NCBI RefSeq assembly: GCF_000430785.1
Contig: NZ_KE387248.1
Location: forward strand, 17,008-81,007
Direction of reading: 5' to 3'
Source: Ectobacillus panaciterrae DSM 19096
Lineage (GTDB): Bacteria > Bacillota > Bacilli > Bacillales > Bacillaceae_G
Length of the DNA: 64,000 nt
The first letter of the stretch is position 1, and each line of letters begins with the position of its first letter. The position numbers were made by a program, and so were the translations under genes. Of this stretch, positions 19,301 through 29,729 are shown in pieces. The notes beneath the pieces are model-generated. The model ran no database searches, was not told the origin of the DNA, and saw only the letters and a program-made list of their open reading frames with translations.

Positions 19301-19418
19301 CACGAAAAGCGGAGCCGGCTCGTTCAGCTCCGGAAGGCAGAGGTTCTTCACCCAAAAAGGCGCTTTTTGCCTTTATGGGTGAAGGTTCTCTGACAGGAGG
19401 AGCTTGCCGGCGGAGCTA
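19301..19418 (+). repeat. Family C structured repeat (long hairpin)
   Basis: Begins AAAAGCGGAGCCGGCTCG and folds on itself. AGCTCC, CAGAG, TTCACCC and AAAAAGGC on the left pair in order with GCCTTT, GGGTGAA, CTCTG and GGAGCT on the right. It resembles the GC-rich hairpin repeats scattered in many Bacillaceae. A family A copy begins at its right end. Confidence 0.6.
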
Positions 19419-19600
19419 TATAAATGATTTATAATTTCGACATATGAACCGCTGCTATACAGAACAAAAGGCAGCCTGCACTCGCTTCCTCTCTCTTACC
19501 CTTGTATGTGGGGGCAGGAAAAGGGTTGGACCGCTTCTATGCTCCGCCAGATGCTCTTTCCTCACTACAAAAAGACGTTTTTTTATTCAGTTGTATATAG
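19416..19600 (+). repeat. Family A dispersed element, copy 4 (right-module form)
   Basis: Starts CTATATAAATGATTTATAAT and ends ATTCAGTTGTATATAG. It keeps the AGAACAAAAGGCAGCC module and lacks the CATGAACCACTAC module. It sits between two pieces of family C sequence. Confidence 0.7.
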
Positions 19601-19632
19601 ACACCACCCAAAAGCGCAGCCGGCTCGTTCCT
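19601..19632 (+). repeat. Family C fragment
   Basis: AAAAGCGCAGCCGGCTCGTTC repeats the first 21 bases of the family C copy at 19305 with one change. It lies on the other side of family A copy 4. Confidence 0.5.
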
Positions 19633-19639
19633 ATCCACA

Positions 19640-19668
19640 AAGAAACGGACTGCTTTCACAGTCCGTTC
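19640..19668 (-). terminator. Terminator of yrzB
   Basis: AACGGACT / AGTCCGTT stem with an 8-base loop followed by TCTTTG on the minus strand, 8 bases beyond the yrzB stop. Confidence 0.75.
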
Positions 19669-19675
19669 CCCTTTT

Positions 19676-19981
19676 TTATTCTTCGCCTTCTTCATCCATA
19701 AGAGTGTTGAATACTTCTTGCACCATTTCCCACTCTTCTTCGCTCTCGATTGGAACAAGTCTTCCGCCTGCTTCGTCGCCTTCATCCGGCTCTACGATAG
19801 CAGCATCGTAAATCGGCTCTCCATCTTCGTCATACTCGCCGATTGGAGCGTACACTACATATATTTTGTCGCCAAAGCGATCAGATGGGAAAGTTAAAAC
19901 GATATCGCATAAATGCTCGTTGCCATCCTCATCTACAATGGTAATTTGATTTTCATCGATAATATCGTTTTTTTCTGTCAT
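19676..19981 (-). CDS. yrzB: DUF1292 family protein YrzB
   Basis: A 101-residue very acidic soluble protein. ITIVDEDGNEHLCDIVLTF and YDEDGEPIYDAAIVEPDE are the family signatures. Its function is unknown, but it sits with ruvX (yrrK) and yrzL in nearly all Bacilli, here 12 bases after yrrK. Confidence 0.88.
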   Translation of the reverse strand: MTEKNDIIDENQITIVDEDGNEHLCDIVLTFPSDRFGDKIYVVYAPIGEYDEDGEPIYDAAIVEPDEGDEAGGRLVPIESEEEWEMVQEVFNTLMDEEGEE

Positions 19982-19993
19982 TGTTCTTCACTC

Positions 19994-20410
19994 CTATTGT
20001 TTACTGTCTAGATAGCCTTGCAAAATAACAACAGCCGCCATTTTATCAATCACTTGTTTGCGTTTTTTGCGGCTCACATCCGCTGAAATGAGCAGGCGCT
20101 CTGCCGCCATCGTAGAAAGACGCTCGTCCCACATGATGACCTCAAGGCCGGAAAACTCGCGCAAATCCTCGGCAAACTGCTGGCATGCTTCGCCGCGCGG
20201 ACCGATAGTGCCGTTCATATTTTTCGGCAGCCCTACTACTATTTTATCCACATTATACTGTTTTACTAATTCTGCGATACGAGCGAATCCAAATTCGTTT
20301 CGCTCTTCATTGATTCTGATCGTTTCAATGCCTTGAGCCGTCCAGCCCATTTCATCGCTGATCGCGACACCAACTGTTTTCGTGCCGACATCTAAACCTA
20401 ATATGCGCAT
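19994..20410 (-). CDS. yrrK: RuvX/YqgF family Holliday-junction-type nuclease (YrrK)
   Basis: A 138-residue RNase H-fold protein. The metal-binding motifs are [12 protein letters not shown] at the N-terminus and [12 protein letters not shown] and [12 protein letters not shown] further on. The family is linked to pre-16S rRNA processing (YqgF in E. coli) and to Holliday junction resolution. The gene follows yrzL with a 2-base gap. Confidence 0.92.
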   Translation of the reverse strand: MRILGLDVGTKTVGVAISDEMGWTAQGIETIRINEERNEFGFARIAELVKQYNVDKIVVGLPKNMNGTIGPRGEACQQFAEDLREFSGLEVIMWDERLSTMAAERLLISADVSRKKRKQVIDKMAAVVILQGYLDSKQ

Positions 20411-20412
20411 AA

Positions 20413-20679
20413 TTAATCCTCACGATGATTCTTTAAATACGATTTCACCAGTTCTTCAATCAGTTCGTCACGCTCAAGCTTGCGGATAATGTTGCGAGCA
20501 TCTTTATGACGAGGTATGTATGCTGGATCTCCGCTTAACAAATAACCCACGATTTGATTAATCGGATTATATCCTTTTTCTTGAAGTGCATCATAAACCG
20601 TAAATAATACATCATTTACTTGGACGCTTTGCTTTTCTTCCTGAAAAGTAAACTTCATTGTTTTATCGAATGGGTCCAC
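20413..20679 (-). CDS. yrzL: IreB family regulatory protein YrzL
   Basis: An 88-residue protein with the near-invariant block [20 protein letters not shown] followed by [15 protein letters not shown]. IreB in Enterococcus is a substrate of the PASTA kinase IreK and affects cephalosporin tolerance. I chose the GTG at 20679, with GAGGTG about 7 bases upstream; it gives the B. subtilis length. The 20733 frame start runs through a stem-loop. It is the first of the yrzL-yrrK-yrzB run downstream of alaS. Confidence 0.9.
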   Translation of the reverse strand: MDPFDKTMKFTFQEEKQSVQVNDVLFTVYDALQEKGYNPINQIVGYLLSGDPAYIPRHKDARNIIRKLERDELIEELVKSYLKNHRED

Positions 20680-20703
20680 ATTAAGCACCTCACTTTGAAT
20701 GGG

Positions 20704-20731
20704 GATAGGGAGAAGACATCCTCTCCCTATC
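20704..20731 (-). other. Stem-loop between alaS and yrzL
   Basis: GATAGGGAGA / TCTCCCTATC is a perfect 10-bp stem with an 8-base loop. No T-run follows on either strand, so it may be an mRNA processing or stability element that allows read-through into yrzL. Confidence 0.5.
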
Positions 20732-20750
20732 ATTGTACACCAATTACCTA

Positions 20751-23387
20751 TTAATTTAAAACAGATTTGACATACTCACCTGCATATGAAATCGCTTCAT
20801 CGACCTTATTAGGATCTTTTCCGCCAGCTTGCGCCATATCCGGACGGCCTCCGCCGCCTCCGCCGCAAATCGCTGCGGCTCCTTTTACAAGGTTTCCTGC
20901 ATGGAATTTACCTGCAAGATCTTTTGTCACGCCTGCAAGCAAGTTCACTTTGCCTTCGTTTACAGCTGCAAGCAAGATAACTCCAGAACCAATTTTGTTT
21001 TTCAAATCATCCATCATCGTGCGCAAGTTGTTGATATCTGTTGCATTTACTTCGCTTGCGAGCACGTTCACACCGTCGATGACTTGCACTTGGTCTGTCA
21101 GGCTGCCTGCTTCAATGTTGCTTAATTTCGCCGCAAGAGATTCATTTTCTTTTTGCAGTTGCTTAACTTCCGCAAACAATCCGTCCACTCTTGTCAGAAT
21201 GTCCTTTGGATTTGCTTTCAGCTTGCCGGCAGCATCTTTGAGCAATGTGACTTGATTGTTCATCAGCTCGTAAGCAGCTTTACCTGTTACAGCTTCAATA
21301 CGTCGCGTACCTGCCCCGATACCGGACTCGGATACGATTTTGAAAATGCCGATAGAAGATGTATTGTCTACGTGGCAGCCGCCGCAAAGCTCTAAGCTGT
21401 AACCGCCGACTTGTACAACGCGCACCACATCGCCGTACTTTTCGCCAAACAATGCCATTGCACCCATTGCTTTCGCTTCCTCAATCGCTTTTTGAGAAAT
21501 ATTTACCGGGATGCTGTCCCAAATCTTTTCGTTTACGATACGTTCGATTTTCTCTAATTCTTCTGCTGTTACTGCGCCAAAGTGAGAGAAGTCAAAGCGT
21601 AAACGTTCGGATGTTACAAGGGAGCCTGCTTGGTTTACATGCGTTCCAAGTACATCCTTTAACGCCTGGTGCAATATATGTGTTGCCGTGTGGTTTTTGA
21701 TGATGTTCGTACGGTTCGCTGTATCAATTACTGCTTGGAGCTCTGCACCTGCTTGCAGCGTTCCTTCTTCTACAATTACCTTATGAAGATTTTGACCGTT
21801 CGGCGCTTTTTGTACGTCTTTTACTGCAACCTTCACGCCTTCGCCAATTAAATGACCTTCATCTGCAATCTGTCCGCCGCTTTCTGCATAAAACGGTGTT
21901 ACATCCAGAATCAGCTGTGCTTCCTCACCAGCTTGTACTGCATCTGTGTATTCTCCGTTTTGCACAAGTGCCACGACTTTGCTTGCCGTTTCAAGCTCAT
22001 CGTAGCCAACGAAACGGCTTTCTGCTTTAATATCTCCGAGCACGCCGCCTTGAACCTGCATGGAGTCTACATCTTGACGAGCTGCTCTCGCACGTTCGCG
22101 CTGCTTTTCCATTTCCGCTTCAAAACCTTCATGATCAACCTTCATGCCAGCTTCTTCAGCATACTCTTCTGTCAGCTCAATCGGGAAGCCGTATGTGTCA
22201 TACAGACGGAATGCATCCGCACCAGAAATGATTTCGCTTCCTTCTCGCTTTGCTTTCCCCATTACATCCGCAAGAATAGCTTCTCCTTCGTGAAGTGTTT
22301 CATGGAAGCGTTCTTCTTCACTTTTTACAACGCGCTGGATGAATTCTGTTTTTTCTTTCACTTCCGGATAGAAATCCTGCATCACTTCGCCTACAACTGG
22401 CACCAATTCATACATGAACGGGCGGTTGATGTTCAGCTTCTTCGCATAACGCACTGCGCGGCGAAGCAAACGGCGGAGCACATAGCCGCGGCCTTCATTG
22501 GATGGAAGAGCGCCGTCAGCCACTGCGAACGTTACAGTCCGTATATGATCAGCTATTACTTTAAACGCTGTATCATTTTCTTTATCTGTACGGTACTTCT
22601 CGCCGGAAATTACTTCCGTCGCTTCAATGATCGGCATAAACAAGTCTGTGTCAAAGTTCGTCGGCACATCCTGTACGACAGACGCCATGCGCTCAAGACC
22701 CATTCCTGTATCAATATTTTTCTTCGGAAGCGGCGTATATGTGCCGTCCGGATTATGATTGAATTGGGAAAATACAAGGTTCCACACTTCTAGATAACGC
22801 TCGTTTTCACCGCCTGGATATAATTCTGGATCGCTTGGATCGTTGCCGTAAGACTCGCCGCGATCATAGAAAATCTCTGTGTTCGGTCCGCTTGGGCCTT
22901 CCCCGATATCCCAGAAATTCTCTTCAAGACGAATGATACGTTCTTTTGGAACGCCCATTTTTTCATTCCAAATTTGGAATGCTTCATCGTCTTCCGGGTG
23001 AATCGTTACAGACAGCTTTTCTTTATCAAAGCCGATCCATTTTTCACTCGTTAAGAACTCCCATGCCCATGAAATTGCCTCTTCTTTGAAATAATCACCG
23101 ATGGAGAAGTTTCCTAACATTTCAAAGAAAGTATGGTGACGAGCAGTTTTCCCTACATTTTCGATATCATTCGTACGAATGGATTTTTGTGCATTCGTAA
23201 TGCGAGGGTTCCCTGGAATGACGCGGCCGTCGAAGTATTTTTTCAGCGTCGCAACACCGCTGTTAATCCATAAAAGAGACGGGTCTTCATGCGGAACAAG
23301 CGATGCGCTTGGTTCTACAGCATGACCTTTTTCCTGGAAAAAGTCCAAAAACATTTGGCGAATTTCTGCAGCTTTCAGTTTTTTCAT
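20751..23387 (-). CDS. alaS: Alanyl-tRNA synthetase
   Basis: An 878-residue class IIc synthetase. Motif 2 region [18 protein letters not shown], the editing-domain zinc ligands [11 protein letters not shown] and CGGCHVDNT, and the C-terminal DHHA1/glycine-rich segment are all present. I chose ATG 23387 with AAGGAGGAG upstream; the longer frame runs back through the T-box terminator. A T-box leader (below) senses uncharged tRNA-Ala. The alaS promoter overlaps the end of the upstream permease gene. Confidence 0.97.
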   Translation of the reverse strand: MKKLKAAEIRQMFLDFFQEKGHAVEPSASLVPHEDPSLLWINSGVATLKKYFDGRVIPGNPRITNAQKSIRTNDIENVGKTARHHTFFEMLGNFSIGDYFKEEAISWAWEFLTSEKWIGFDKEKLSVTIHPEDDEAFQIWNEKMGVPKERIIRLEENFWDIGEGPSGPNTEIFYDRGESYGNDPSDPELYPGGENERYLEVWNLVFSQFNHNPDGTYTPLPKKNIDTGMGLERMASVVQDVPTNFDTDLFMPIIEATEVISGEKYRTDKENDTAFKVIADHIRTVTFAVADGALPSNEGRGYVLRRLLRRAVRYAKKLNINRPFMYELVPVVGEVMQDFYPEVKEKTEFIQRVVKSEEERFHETLHEGEAILADVMGKAKREGSEIISGADAFRLYDTYGFPIELTEEYAEEAGMKVDHEGFEAEMEKQRERARAARQDVDSMQVQGGVLGDIKAESRFVGYDELETASKVVALVQNGEYTDAVQAGEEAQLILDVTPFYAESGGQIADEGHLIGEGVKVAVKDVQKAPNGQNLHKVIVEEGTLQAGAELQAVIDTANRTNIIKNHTATHILHQALKDVLGTHVNQAGSLVTSERLRFDFSHFGAVTAEELEKIERIVNEKIWDSIPVNISQKAIEEAKAMGAMALFGEKYGDVVRVVQVGGYSLELCGGCHVDNTSSIGIFKIVSESGIGAGTRRIEAVTGKAAYELMNNQVTLLKDAAGKLKANPKDILTRVDGLFAEVKQLQKENESLAAKLSNIEAGSLTDQVQVIDGVNVLASEVNATDINNLRTMMDDLKNKIGSGVILLAAVNEGKVNLLAGVTKDLAGKFHAGNLVKGAAAICGGGGGGRPDMAQAGGKDPNKVDEAISYAGEYVKSVLN

Positions 23388-23406
23388 GAATAGCTCCTCC
23401 TTATTT

Positions 23407-23645
23407 TTTGACAAATAAAAAACTCCCGCCCCCATAGCAGGGACGAGAGTATACTCGCGTTACCACCCTGATTATGGACCGGAGTCCATCACCTCAAGCT
23501 GCCGTAACGTGGCAAGACGGCAGGTATTAGCTGCTCTCGGGATTAGCGTTCTGTCACTCTTCATCTGGAGGTCCTTTCAGCCGCGGGACGTCCTCTCTGG
23601 AAAATGGGCTGTGACGTACTCGATCCGTCATAGATTTATGTATTC
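23407..23645 (-). promoter_or_regulatory. T-box leader of alaS
   Basis: On the minus strand the T-box sequence AGGGTGGTAACGCG lies just before a terminator (stem from ACTCTCGTCCC to GGGCGGGAGT, then TTTTTT). Upstream, a stem I region contains AGAACGCTAATCC, in which GCT is a plausible Ala specifier codon. The alaS ribosome site follows 20 bases after the terminator. Confidence 0.9.
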
Positions 23646-23651
23646 ATGCGA

Positions 23652-23681
23652 ATTATAGCTCACAATCCGTACCATTGTCAA
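23652..23681 (-). promoter_or_regulatory. Sigma-A promoter of alaS
   Basis: TTGACA, 18 bases, TATAAT: both boxes are perfect. The TGA inside TTGACA (23680-23678) is the stop codon of the upstream permease gene. Confidence 0.8.
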
Positions 23682-24739
23682 CGTCTTGCCAAAAGCGTCT
23701 TGGAATGAATAATGACGGTGCGCAGAACGGCTAAAACAGGCACTGCCAGAAGCAACCCGGCAAGACCGCCGATTTCCCCGCCGATAAGAAGCGCAAACAT
23801 AATGACGACAGGATGCATGCGCAGCGATTTCCCTACAATGTACGGAGATAAAATGTTGCTTTCCACGAACTGCAAAATAGCAAGAGCAACAGCAGCTTTC
23901 ACAACCATGTTTACAGAAATCGTTGTAGCTACAATAAAAGTCGGTATAGCACCGAGAATAGGCCCGAAATAAGGGATAATATCCGTCACCCCGATGAGAA
24001 TGCCAAGCAGGAGCGGATATTTCATGCCGATAATCCAAAATGCAAGCGCGGCAAATCCGGCAAGAACGGCACACACGAACAGCTGGCCGCGAATGTAGCT
24101 TCCAAGCGATTTATCTATATCATCCAGCAGTTTTTGTCCCTCCGGGCGCCACTTCGACGGCACAAGCTTCCAAAAGATACGATACAGTTCTCCATAGTCC
24201 TTTAATATATAAAATACGATAAATGGAATCAAAACGATAATCAGCAAGGAATCCAAAATGCTGCGAGCCGTGCTCATCATTTTGTTCAATAAAGACTGAA
24301 GCTTCCCCTCGATACCTAGAAACGCTTCTCTTAGCTTATCGTTAATAAACTCTGGAAAATTGGCAGTTTTGGCTTCTACCTGATTCGTCCATCCCTCATA
24401 CATGTCCATAAACTGCGGGAAGTTTTCGTTCATATCCTTTAGCTGTGAAACGGCAACCGGTATTCCTTTATATATGCCATAGCCGATGCCGCCGAAAAAC
24501 AAAACATAAATGAGTAAAATAGCAAGTATGCGCGGCATTCCTTTTTGATGCAGCTTTTCCACTAACGGGTGCAGCAAATAGGCAATAAAATATGCCGTGA
24601 GGAACGGAACAAGAATAAGTTTAACAATATCCAAAACCGGCTTCCACATTGGCCTTAGCTTCCAAAAAACGAGAAGACACAGAAAAAGAAGCAGGATAAG
24701 CGCCAAACGATAAATCCAAATCACTTTTATATTTTTCAC
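23678..24739 (-). CDS. AI-2E family (YrrI-like) membrane transporter
   Basis: A 353-residue integral membrane protein with about eight helices. It has two N-terminal helices, a long extracellular loop (MNENFPQFMDMYEGWTNQVE), then the signature GVTDIIPYFGPILGAIP and the C-terminal GLAGLLLAVPVLAVL. The family includes AI-2 exporters and sodium/proton antiporters, so the substrate is not decided. It lies just upstream of alaS, as YrrI does in B. subtilis. Its stop codon lies in the alaS -35 box. Confidence 0.85.
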   Translation of the reverse strand: MKNIKVIWIYRLALILLLFLCLLVFWKLRPMWKPVLDIVKLILVPFLTAYFIAYLLHPLVEKLHQKGMPRILAILLIYVLFFGGIGYGIYKGIPVAVSQLKDMNENFPQFMDMYEGWTNQVEAKTANFPEFINDKLREAFLGIEGKLQSLLNKMMSTARSILDSLLIIVLIPFIVFYILKDYGELYRIFWKLVPSKWRPEGQKLLDDIDKSLGSYIRGQLFVCAVLAGFAALAFWIIGMKYPLLLGILIGVTDIIPYFGPILGAIPTFIVATTISVNMVVKAAVALAILQFVESNILSPYIVGKSLRMHPVVIMFALLIGGEIGGLAGLLLAVPVLAVLRTVIIHSKTLLARR

Positions 24740-24905
24740 CGATCATCCCTCCGTATCTTTATTGTGGAGAGGGAAGACAGCATTTATGCACGAATACGGT
24801 TTGACAGCTATTATGCTTCGGTGATAAAGCGCTTTGTGACAAAGTTTCTTTCGTTGCCGCTCGTCCCTATTTCAAGAAATGAAGCATCACGTAACGATAA
24901 TGGCA

Positions 24906-25031
24906 GTGAACTATGACGCACAACAGAACAAACCTCCATACTTAGTCAAAAGACACAGAGGAGGGCGTCTAAAAGACTTTGACCGTTACCATACTCCGAA
25001 AAAACGCAGCACAGGTTTCTCCCGTGCTGCG
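24906..25031 (+). repeat. Family B dispersed element, copy 2
   Basis: Shares ACAGAACAAACCT, AGTCAAAAGACACAG and GAGGGCGTCTAAAAG, then CTTTGACCGTTACCATACT, with the other copies. Its right end is the hairpin CGCAGCAC / GTGCTGCG. Confidence 0.7.
25000..25031 (-). terminator. Terminator behind yrzQ, formed by the family B end
   Basis: CGCAGCACGGG / CCTGTGCTGCG stem followed on the minus strand by TTTTTTC. It starts 7 bases after the yrzQ stop. Confidence 0.75.
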
Positions 25032-25037
25032 TTCTTC

Positions 25038-25166
25038 TTAGAGATATGACCTAACCATTTTCTTCGCTCTCTTCATGCTTTTGTTAGAAAGCATATTGTT
25101 TCTGCTTGCATAACGGTACGCTGCAGCTCCTAGACCGAACGCGATCAGTGAAGATCTCATGTTCAA
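25038..25166 (-). CDS. yrzQ: DUF3918 family small protein (YrzQ-like)
   Basis: A 42-residue protein, MNMRSSLIAFGLGAAAYRYA at the start and KSMKRAKKMVRSYL at the end. A short hydrophobic or Ala/Gly segment and a basic tail fit DUF3918 (B. subtilis YrzQ), of unknown function. I prefer a TTG start at 25166 with AGGAG 8 bases upstream. ATG 25160 is the alternative. It lies 12 bases after the zinc-ribbon gene and has a terminator directly downstream. Confidence 0.7.
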   Translation of the reverse strand: MNMRSSLIAFGLGAAAYRYASRNNMLSNKSMKRAKKMVRSYL

Positions 25167-25178
25167 GCTCATCACTCC

Positions 25179-25370
25179 TTACATGCTGATTGTTCGTTCG
25201 TCATCATCAAACAAATCATCAAGGGAGCTTAATGAACCGTCCTCCTCCACTTGATGTATAAAAATCTTACCCTTTGTCACAGACAGCTCAATAAAACAAT
25301 TCCAGCAATAAAATTGGTTCACACCAATTTTTCCAAGGTCTTTCCCTTTGCAGTTTGGACATATTAACAA
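25179..25370 (-). CDS. Small zinc-ribbon protein
   Basis: A 63-residue protein. LICPNCKGKDLGKIGVNQFY, then CWNC, gives two CxxC pairs that would bind one zinc ion, followed by a short acidic tail (LDDLFDDDERTI). I chose TTG 25370 with AGGAG ten bases upstream. A GTG start at 25394 has no ribosome site. The function is unknown; similar small proteins sit beside recD2 and yrzQ in other Bacilli, as far as I recall. Confidence 0.65.
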   Translation of the reverse strand: MLICPNCKGKDLGKIGVNQFYCWNCFIELSVTKGKIFIHQVEEDGSLSSLDDLFDDDERTISM

Positions 25371-25485
25371 GGCGTGCCAACTCCTATCGTACACTTTTCT
25401 ATTACGCCATTATGCCCAAACGTATGCGGTTTAAACCTTGATATATAAAGGAATTGCCTTTATATACATTTATAATGTGGCTTAT

Positions 25486-27810
25486 CTATAGGAAATCATA
25501 AGGAGAAAGATTTTCCACATCCGCCGCTTCATCTGTCGGTACCATCTTTGGCATAAAGCGGTCGCGCAGCTTTTCACGCAGTGTCGTTTGACGAACGGAA
25601 TCATCTGTACGGCTTATGCCAGATTGAAACGCTTCTTGTTCACCGCACAAAATAAGGAACTTTTTGCTGCGGGTAATCGCCGTGTAGATAAGATTGCGGC
25701 GCAGCATACGGTAATAGCTTTTTACAAGCGGCAAGATGACAATCGGAAATTCGCTGCCCTGTGACTTATGAATAGAACAGCAATATGCATGTGTAATTTG
25801 ATTAAAATCCGGCTTTGTATAGGTCACTTCAATGCCATCGAAGGAAACGACAAGCATGTCCTGCTGCTCAACGTTTTCTTTCGCATAAAAGATGGAAACA
25901 ATTTCTCCGATATCTCCGTTAAACACTTGGCTTTCCGGCTGATTGACGAGCTGCAGCACCTTATCTCCCACTCGGTAAGCAACCTCACCAAAGAGAAGCT
26001 CACGTCGTTTTTCGAGGGGCGGATTAAACACTTCCTGCAATGCTTGGTTCAACGTGTTAATACCTGCAGGTCCGCGATACATAGGTGCGAGCACTTGTAT
26101 GTCCCGGGCGGAAAACCCCTTCGTTTGGGCATTTTCACACACTTTCTTAACAACATCTACAACCTGCGCACCGCTGCACATGATGAAAGAACGGTCTGTC
26201 TTTTGCACTGCAATATCCCTTGGCACTTCCCCCTTTTTAATAGCGTGTGCAAGCTGAATAACAGAAGAGCCTTCTGCTTGGCGGTAAATCTCAGTCAAAC
26301 GAACTGTCGGAATGAGTTCAGCTGCCAATAAATCTTTTAAAACCTGCCCCGGTCCGACAGATGGCAGCTGATCTTCATCGCCTACCACAATCACTTGTAT
26401 GTCAGATGGAAGCGATTTAAACAGCTGATTTGCAAGCCAAATGTCCACCATGGAAAACTCATCTATAATCAAGAGCTTTCCCGACACTGGATCCTTTTCG
26501 TTTCGCTGAAATGATCCTTCCGGTGTCCAGCCGAGCAAACGATGAATTGTGCTTGCAGGCAAGCCTGTTGATTCGCTCATTCGTTTTGCCGCGCGTCCGG
26601 TCGGGGCTGTCAGAAGAATCGGAAACGGATTTTTTTCGTTATAGTCTTTAGGGTTGAGCGAAAGTCCGTTCAGCGACGCATACATTTCAACAATTCCTTT
26701 AATAACAGTCGTTTTCCCTGTTCCCGGCCCCCCTGTTAAAATCATGATTGGATGCCCAAGCGCGGTTTGAATTCCCTCTTTTTGTCTGGGCGCATATTGC
26801 ACCTTCAGCTTGTCTTCAATTCCGCCGAGCGTAATCAAAAATTCGGACTCTGGAAAGGCATCCTTCTCATCCTGATGCATGATCCGGAAAATGGACGTAA
26901 CAAGTCCTTGTTCAGCATAATACAACGTGGCAAGGTATACGCGATCGTTTTCTACAATCAGCTTTTCTTCCCCTTGCAGCGTTTCCAGGCATTGCAGTAT
27001 ATCTTCTTCTGCAGTTGTTTTCTCATGATTATTCAGTAAATCCATCGTTTGATCAACAAGCTGCTCCTTCGTAATATAAACATGCCCCTCTTGCAGAGAT
27101 ACATTTTCAAGCGTAAATAAGCATCCGGCGCGAATGCGGTCAGGATGATTGCCGGAAATGCCGAACGCCTTGCCGATTTCATCCGCACGTCCAAAGCCGA
27201 TTCCCTCCACATCCTCAATAAGCTGATACGGATTGCTGCGAATGGCTTCAAGCGTTTGGTCTTTATATGTCTGATAAATTTTGATTGTAAGCTTCGTTCC
27301 AAAGCCGTATCCGCCGAGAAAACTCATAACTTTTTCGAGTCCTTGATGCTCCATAATCGTTTGGTACAACTCGCGCGCTTTATCTTTCTTCACAATCCCA
27401 TCAAGAACGGATTCGTCATCCATAATTTTTGAAATGGCTTGCCCGCCAAGCTTCTCGACGATGCGCTCCGCTGTTCGTTTGCCGATTCCTTTAAATAAAT
27501 CGCTCGATAAGTATTGCACAACGCCGTTTTTCGTTTGCGGCAGCTCTTTTTTGAACATTTCCACATGGTACTGCATGCCGTAGCGGGGATGTTCTTTGAA
27601 ATGGCCGTGCAGGGTGAATATTTCTTCTTCATGCATGCGCGGAAAGTGACCAGTAATGATAACCTCTTTCTCTTCGTATGCTTCATTCGTCTCCATAACC
27701 TTCATGCGCATCACAGAGTACAAGTTCTCCTCGTTATGGAAAATCGTATGAAGCACTTGAGCTTTTATGTACTTTTGCTCCTCTTCAAACAAATCCATCG
27801 TGTTTTGCAC
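25486..27810 (-). CDS. recD2: ATP-dependent helicase RecD2
   Basis: A 774-residue 5'-3' superfamily 1B DNA helicase. An N-terminal OB-like region and helix-hairpin-helix repeats (GIGKRTAERIVEKLGG, EGIGFGRADEIGK) precede Walker A LTGGPGTGKTTVI, Walker B LLIIDEFSMVD, the VGDEDQLPSVGPG motif III and the C-terminal motif VI with HKSQGSEFPIVILP. There are no RecB or RecC partners, as usual for RecD2, which acts in replication stress and mismatch repair. GTG start at 27810 with GGAGG 7 bases upstream. It follows the TPR gene by 20 bases. Confidence 0.93.
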   Translation of the reverse strand: MQNTMDLFEEEQKYIKAQVLHTIFHNEENLYSVMRMKVMETNEAYEEKEVIITGHFPRMHEEEIFTLHGHFKEHPRYGMQYHVEMFKKELPQTKNGVVQYLSSDLFKGIGKRTAERIVEKLGGQAISKIMDDESVLDGIVKKDKARELYQTIMEHQGLEKVMSFLGGYGFGTKLTIKIYQTYKDQTLEAIRSNPYQLIEDVEGIGFGRADEIGKAFGISGNHPDRIRAGCLFTLENVSLQEGHVYITKEQLVDQTMDLLNNHEKTTAEEDILQCLETLQGEEKLIVENDRVYLATLYYAEQGLVTSIFRIMHQDEKDAFPESEFLITLGGIEDKLKVQYAPRQKEGIQTALGHPIMILTGGPGTGKTTVIKGIVEMYASLNGLSLNPKDYNEKNPFPILLTAPTGRAAKRMSESTGLPASTIHRLLGWTPEGSFQRNEKDPVSGKLLIIDEFSMVDIWLANQLFKSLPSDIQVIVVGDEDQLPSVGPGQVLKDLLAAELIPTVRLTEIYRQAEGSSVIQLAHAIKKGEVPRDIAVQKTDRSFIMCSGAQVVDVVKKVCENAQTKGFSARDIQVLAPMYRGPAGINTLNQALQEVFNPPLEKRRELLFGEVAYRVGDKVLQLVNQPESQVFNGDIGEIVSIFYAKENVEQQDMLVVSFDGIEVTYTKPDFNQITHAYCCSIHKSQGSEFPIVILPLVKSYYRMLRRNLIYTAITRSKKFLILCGEQEAFQSGISRTDDSVRQTTLREKLRDRFMPKMVPTDEAADVENLSPYDFL

Positions 27811-27830
27811 GCGTCACCCTCCTTTTCGCA

Positions 27831-28484
27831 TTACTGTTCCTGCTCCAATAAACGGATACCGTTGCCTGCAAGGAAATGATCCGGCTGCTGCTTTACCGCT
27901 TTCTTAAACAGCTCCAATGCTTTTTCTCCATTTTCTTCAAATGCGTATACTACGCCCAAGTTATATAAAGCATCCGCATGTGTTTCATCCAATTCGATTA
28001 CTTTTTCAAAAACAGGCTTTGCTTCTTTCACGTGGTTTAAGCGCGCTAAACATAATCCATACTGAAAAGCTGCTTCTGCGTCCTGCTCATTCAATTCCAT
28101 TGCCCGCTGCAAATACGGTAAAGCTAAGCGGTCATTATCAAGCTGCACGTATGTGAAGCCGAGCATAAAGTATACGTCTCCTGATTGCAATCCGCATGAC
28201 ATTGCTTTTTCAAACATGCGCTTAGCGTCGTCGTACTGCTCCTGTTCATAGCAAATTGTACCTAATCCATAGTATGCCGTTGCCAGCTTATCATCAAGTT
28301 CCAACGCTTTTTTATAAAACGAAACGGCGCGTTCATATTCTCCCAATACATCAAGAAGGTTCGCAAAGTTGACGTAGCCAATCGGGTTTTTCGGTTCTTC
28401 TTGAATGGCTTCCGTTAATAGCTTTGCTGCGTCTTCCCATTTTCCTTCCTGCATAAATTGAATGCCTTGCTCCAGCTTTGACAT
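27831..28484 (-). CDS. yrrB: Tetratricopeptide-repeat protein YrrB
   Basis: A 217-residue soluble protein made of about six TPR units of 34 residues (for example AYYGLGTICYEQEQYDDAKRM with FEKA after it). It is a protein-binding scaffold with no catalytic motif. The order mnmA-yrrB-recD2 is conserved in Bacillus and a role with these neighbours has been suggested but not shown. ATG 28484 has AGAGGTG upstream. Confidence 0.88.
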   Translation of the reverse strand: MSKLEQGIQFMQEGKWEDAAKLLTEAIQEEPKNPIGYVNFANLLDVLGEYERAVSFYKKALELDDKLATAYYGLGTICYEQEQYDDAKRMFEKAMSCGLQSGDVYFMLGFTYVQLDNDRLALPYLQRAMELNEQDAEAAFQYGLCLARLNHVKEAKPVFEKVIELDETHADALYNLGVVYAFEENGEKALELFKKAVKQQPDHFLAGNGIRLLEQEQ

Positions 28485-28563
28485 ATCCTTCACCTCTTCA
28501 TATTTATCACAAGATATCGTTTCGTCAAATATACAAAAGTATGTTCTCTCCTAATCATAAAAG

Positions 28564-28595
28564 AAACCCCGGCCCAATAAAAGCCCGAGGTTTCC
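28564..28595 (-). terminator. Terminator of mnmA
   Basis: AAACC(T)CGG / CCG(G)GGTTT with a 12-base loop and CTTTT on the minus strand, 7 bases beyond the mnmA stop. Confidence 0.7.
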
Positions 28596-28601
28596 TAAAA
28601 G

Positions 28602-29729
<1,128 letters not shown>

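Larger units (their letters stand above)
24740..25037. other. Gap holding family B copy 2
   Basis: Apart from the family B element and its terminator (24906-25031), about 165 bases contain the presumed promoter of the permease. No other gene was recognised. Confidence 0.4.

Noticed and set aside
21852..22793. A 313-codon open frame on the plus strand
   Set aside because: It lies entirely antisense to alaS, has no ribosome site and shows the Cys/Phe/His-rich composition of a shadow frame.
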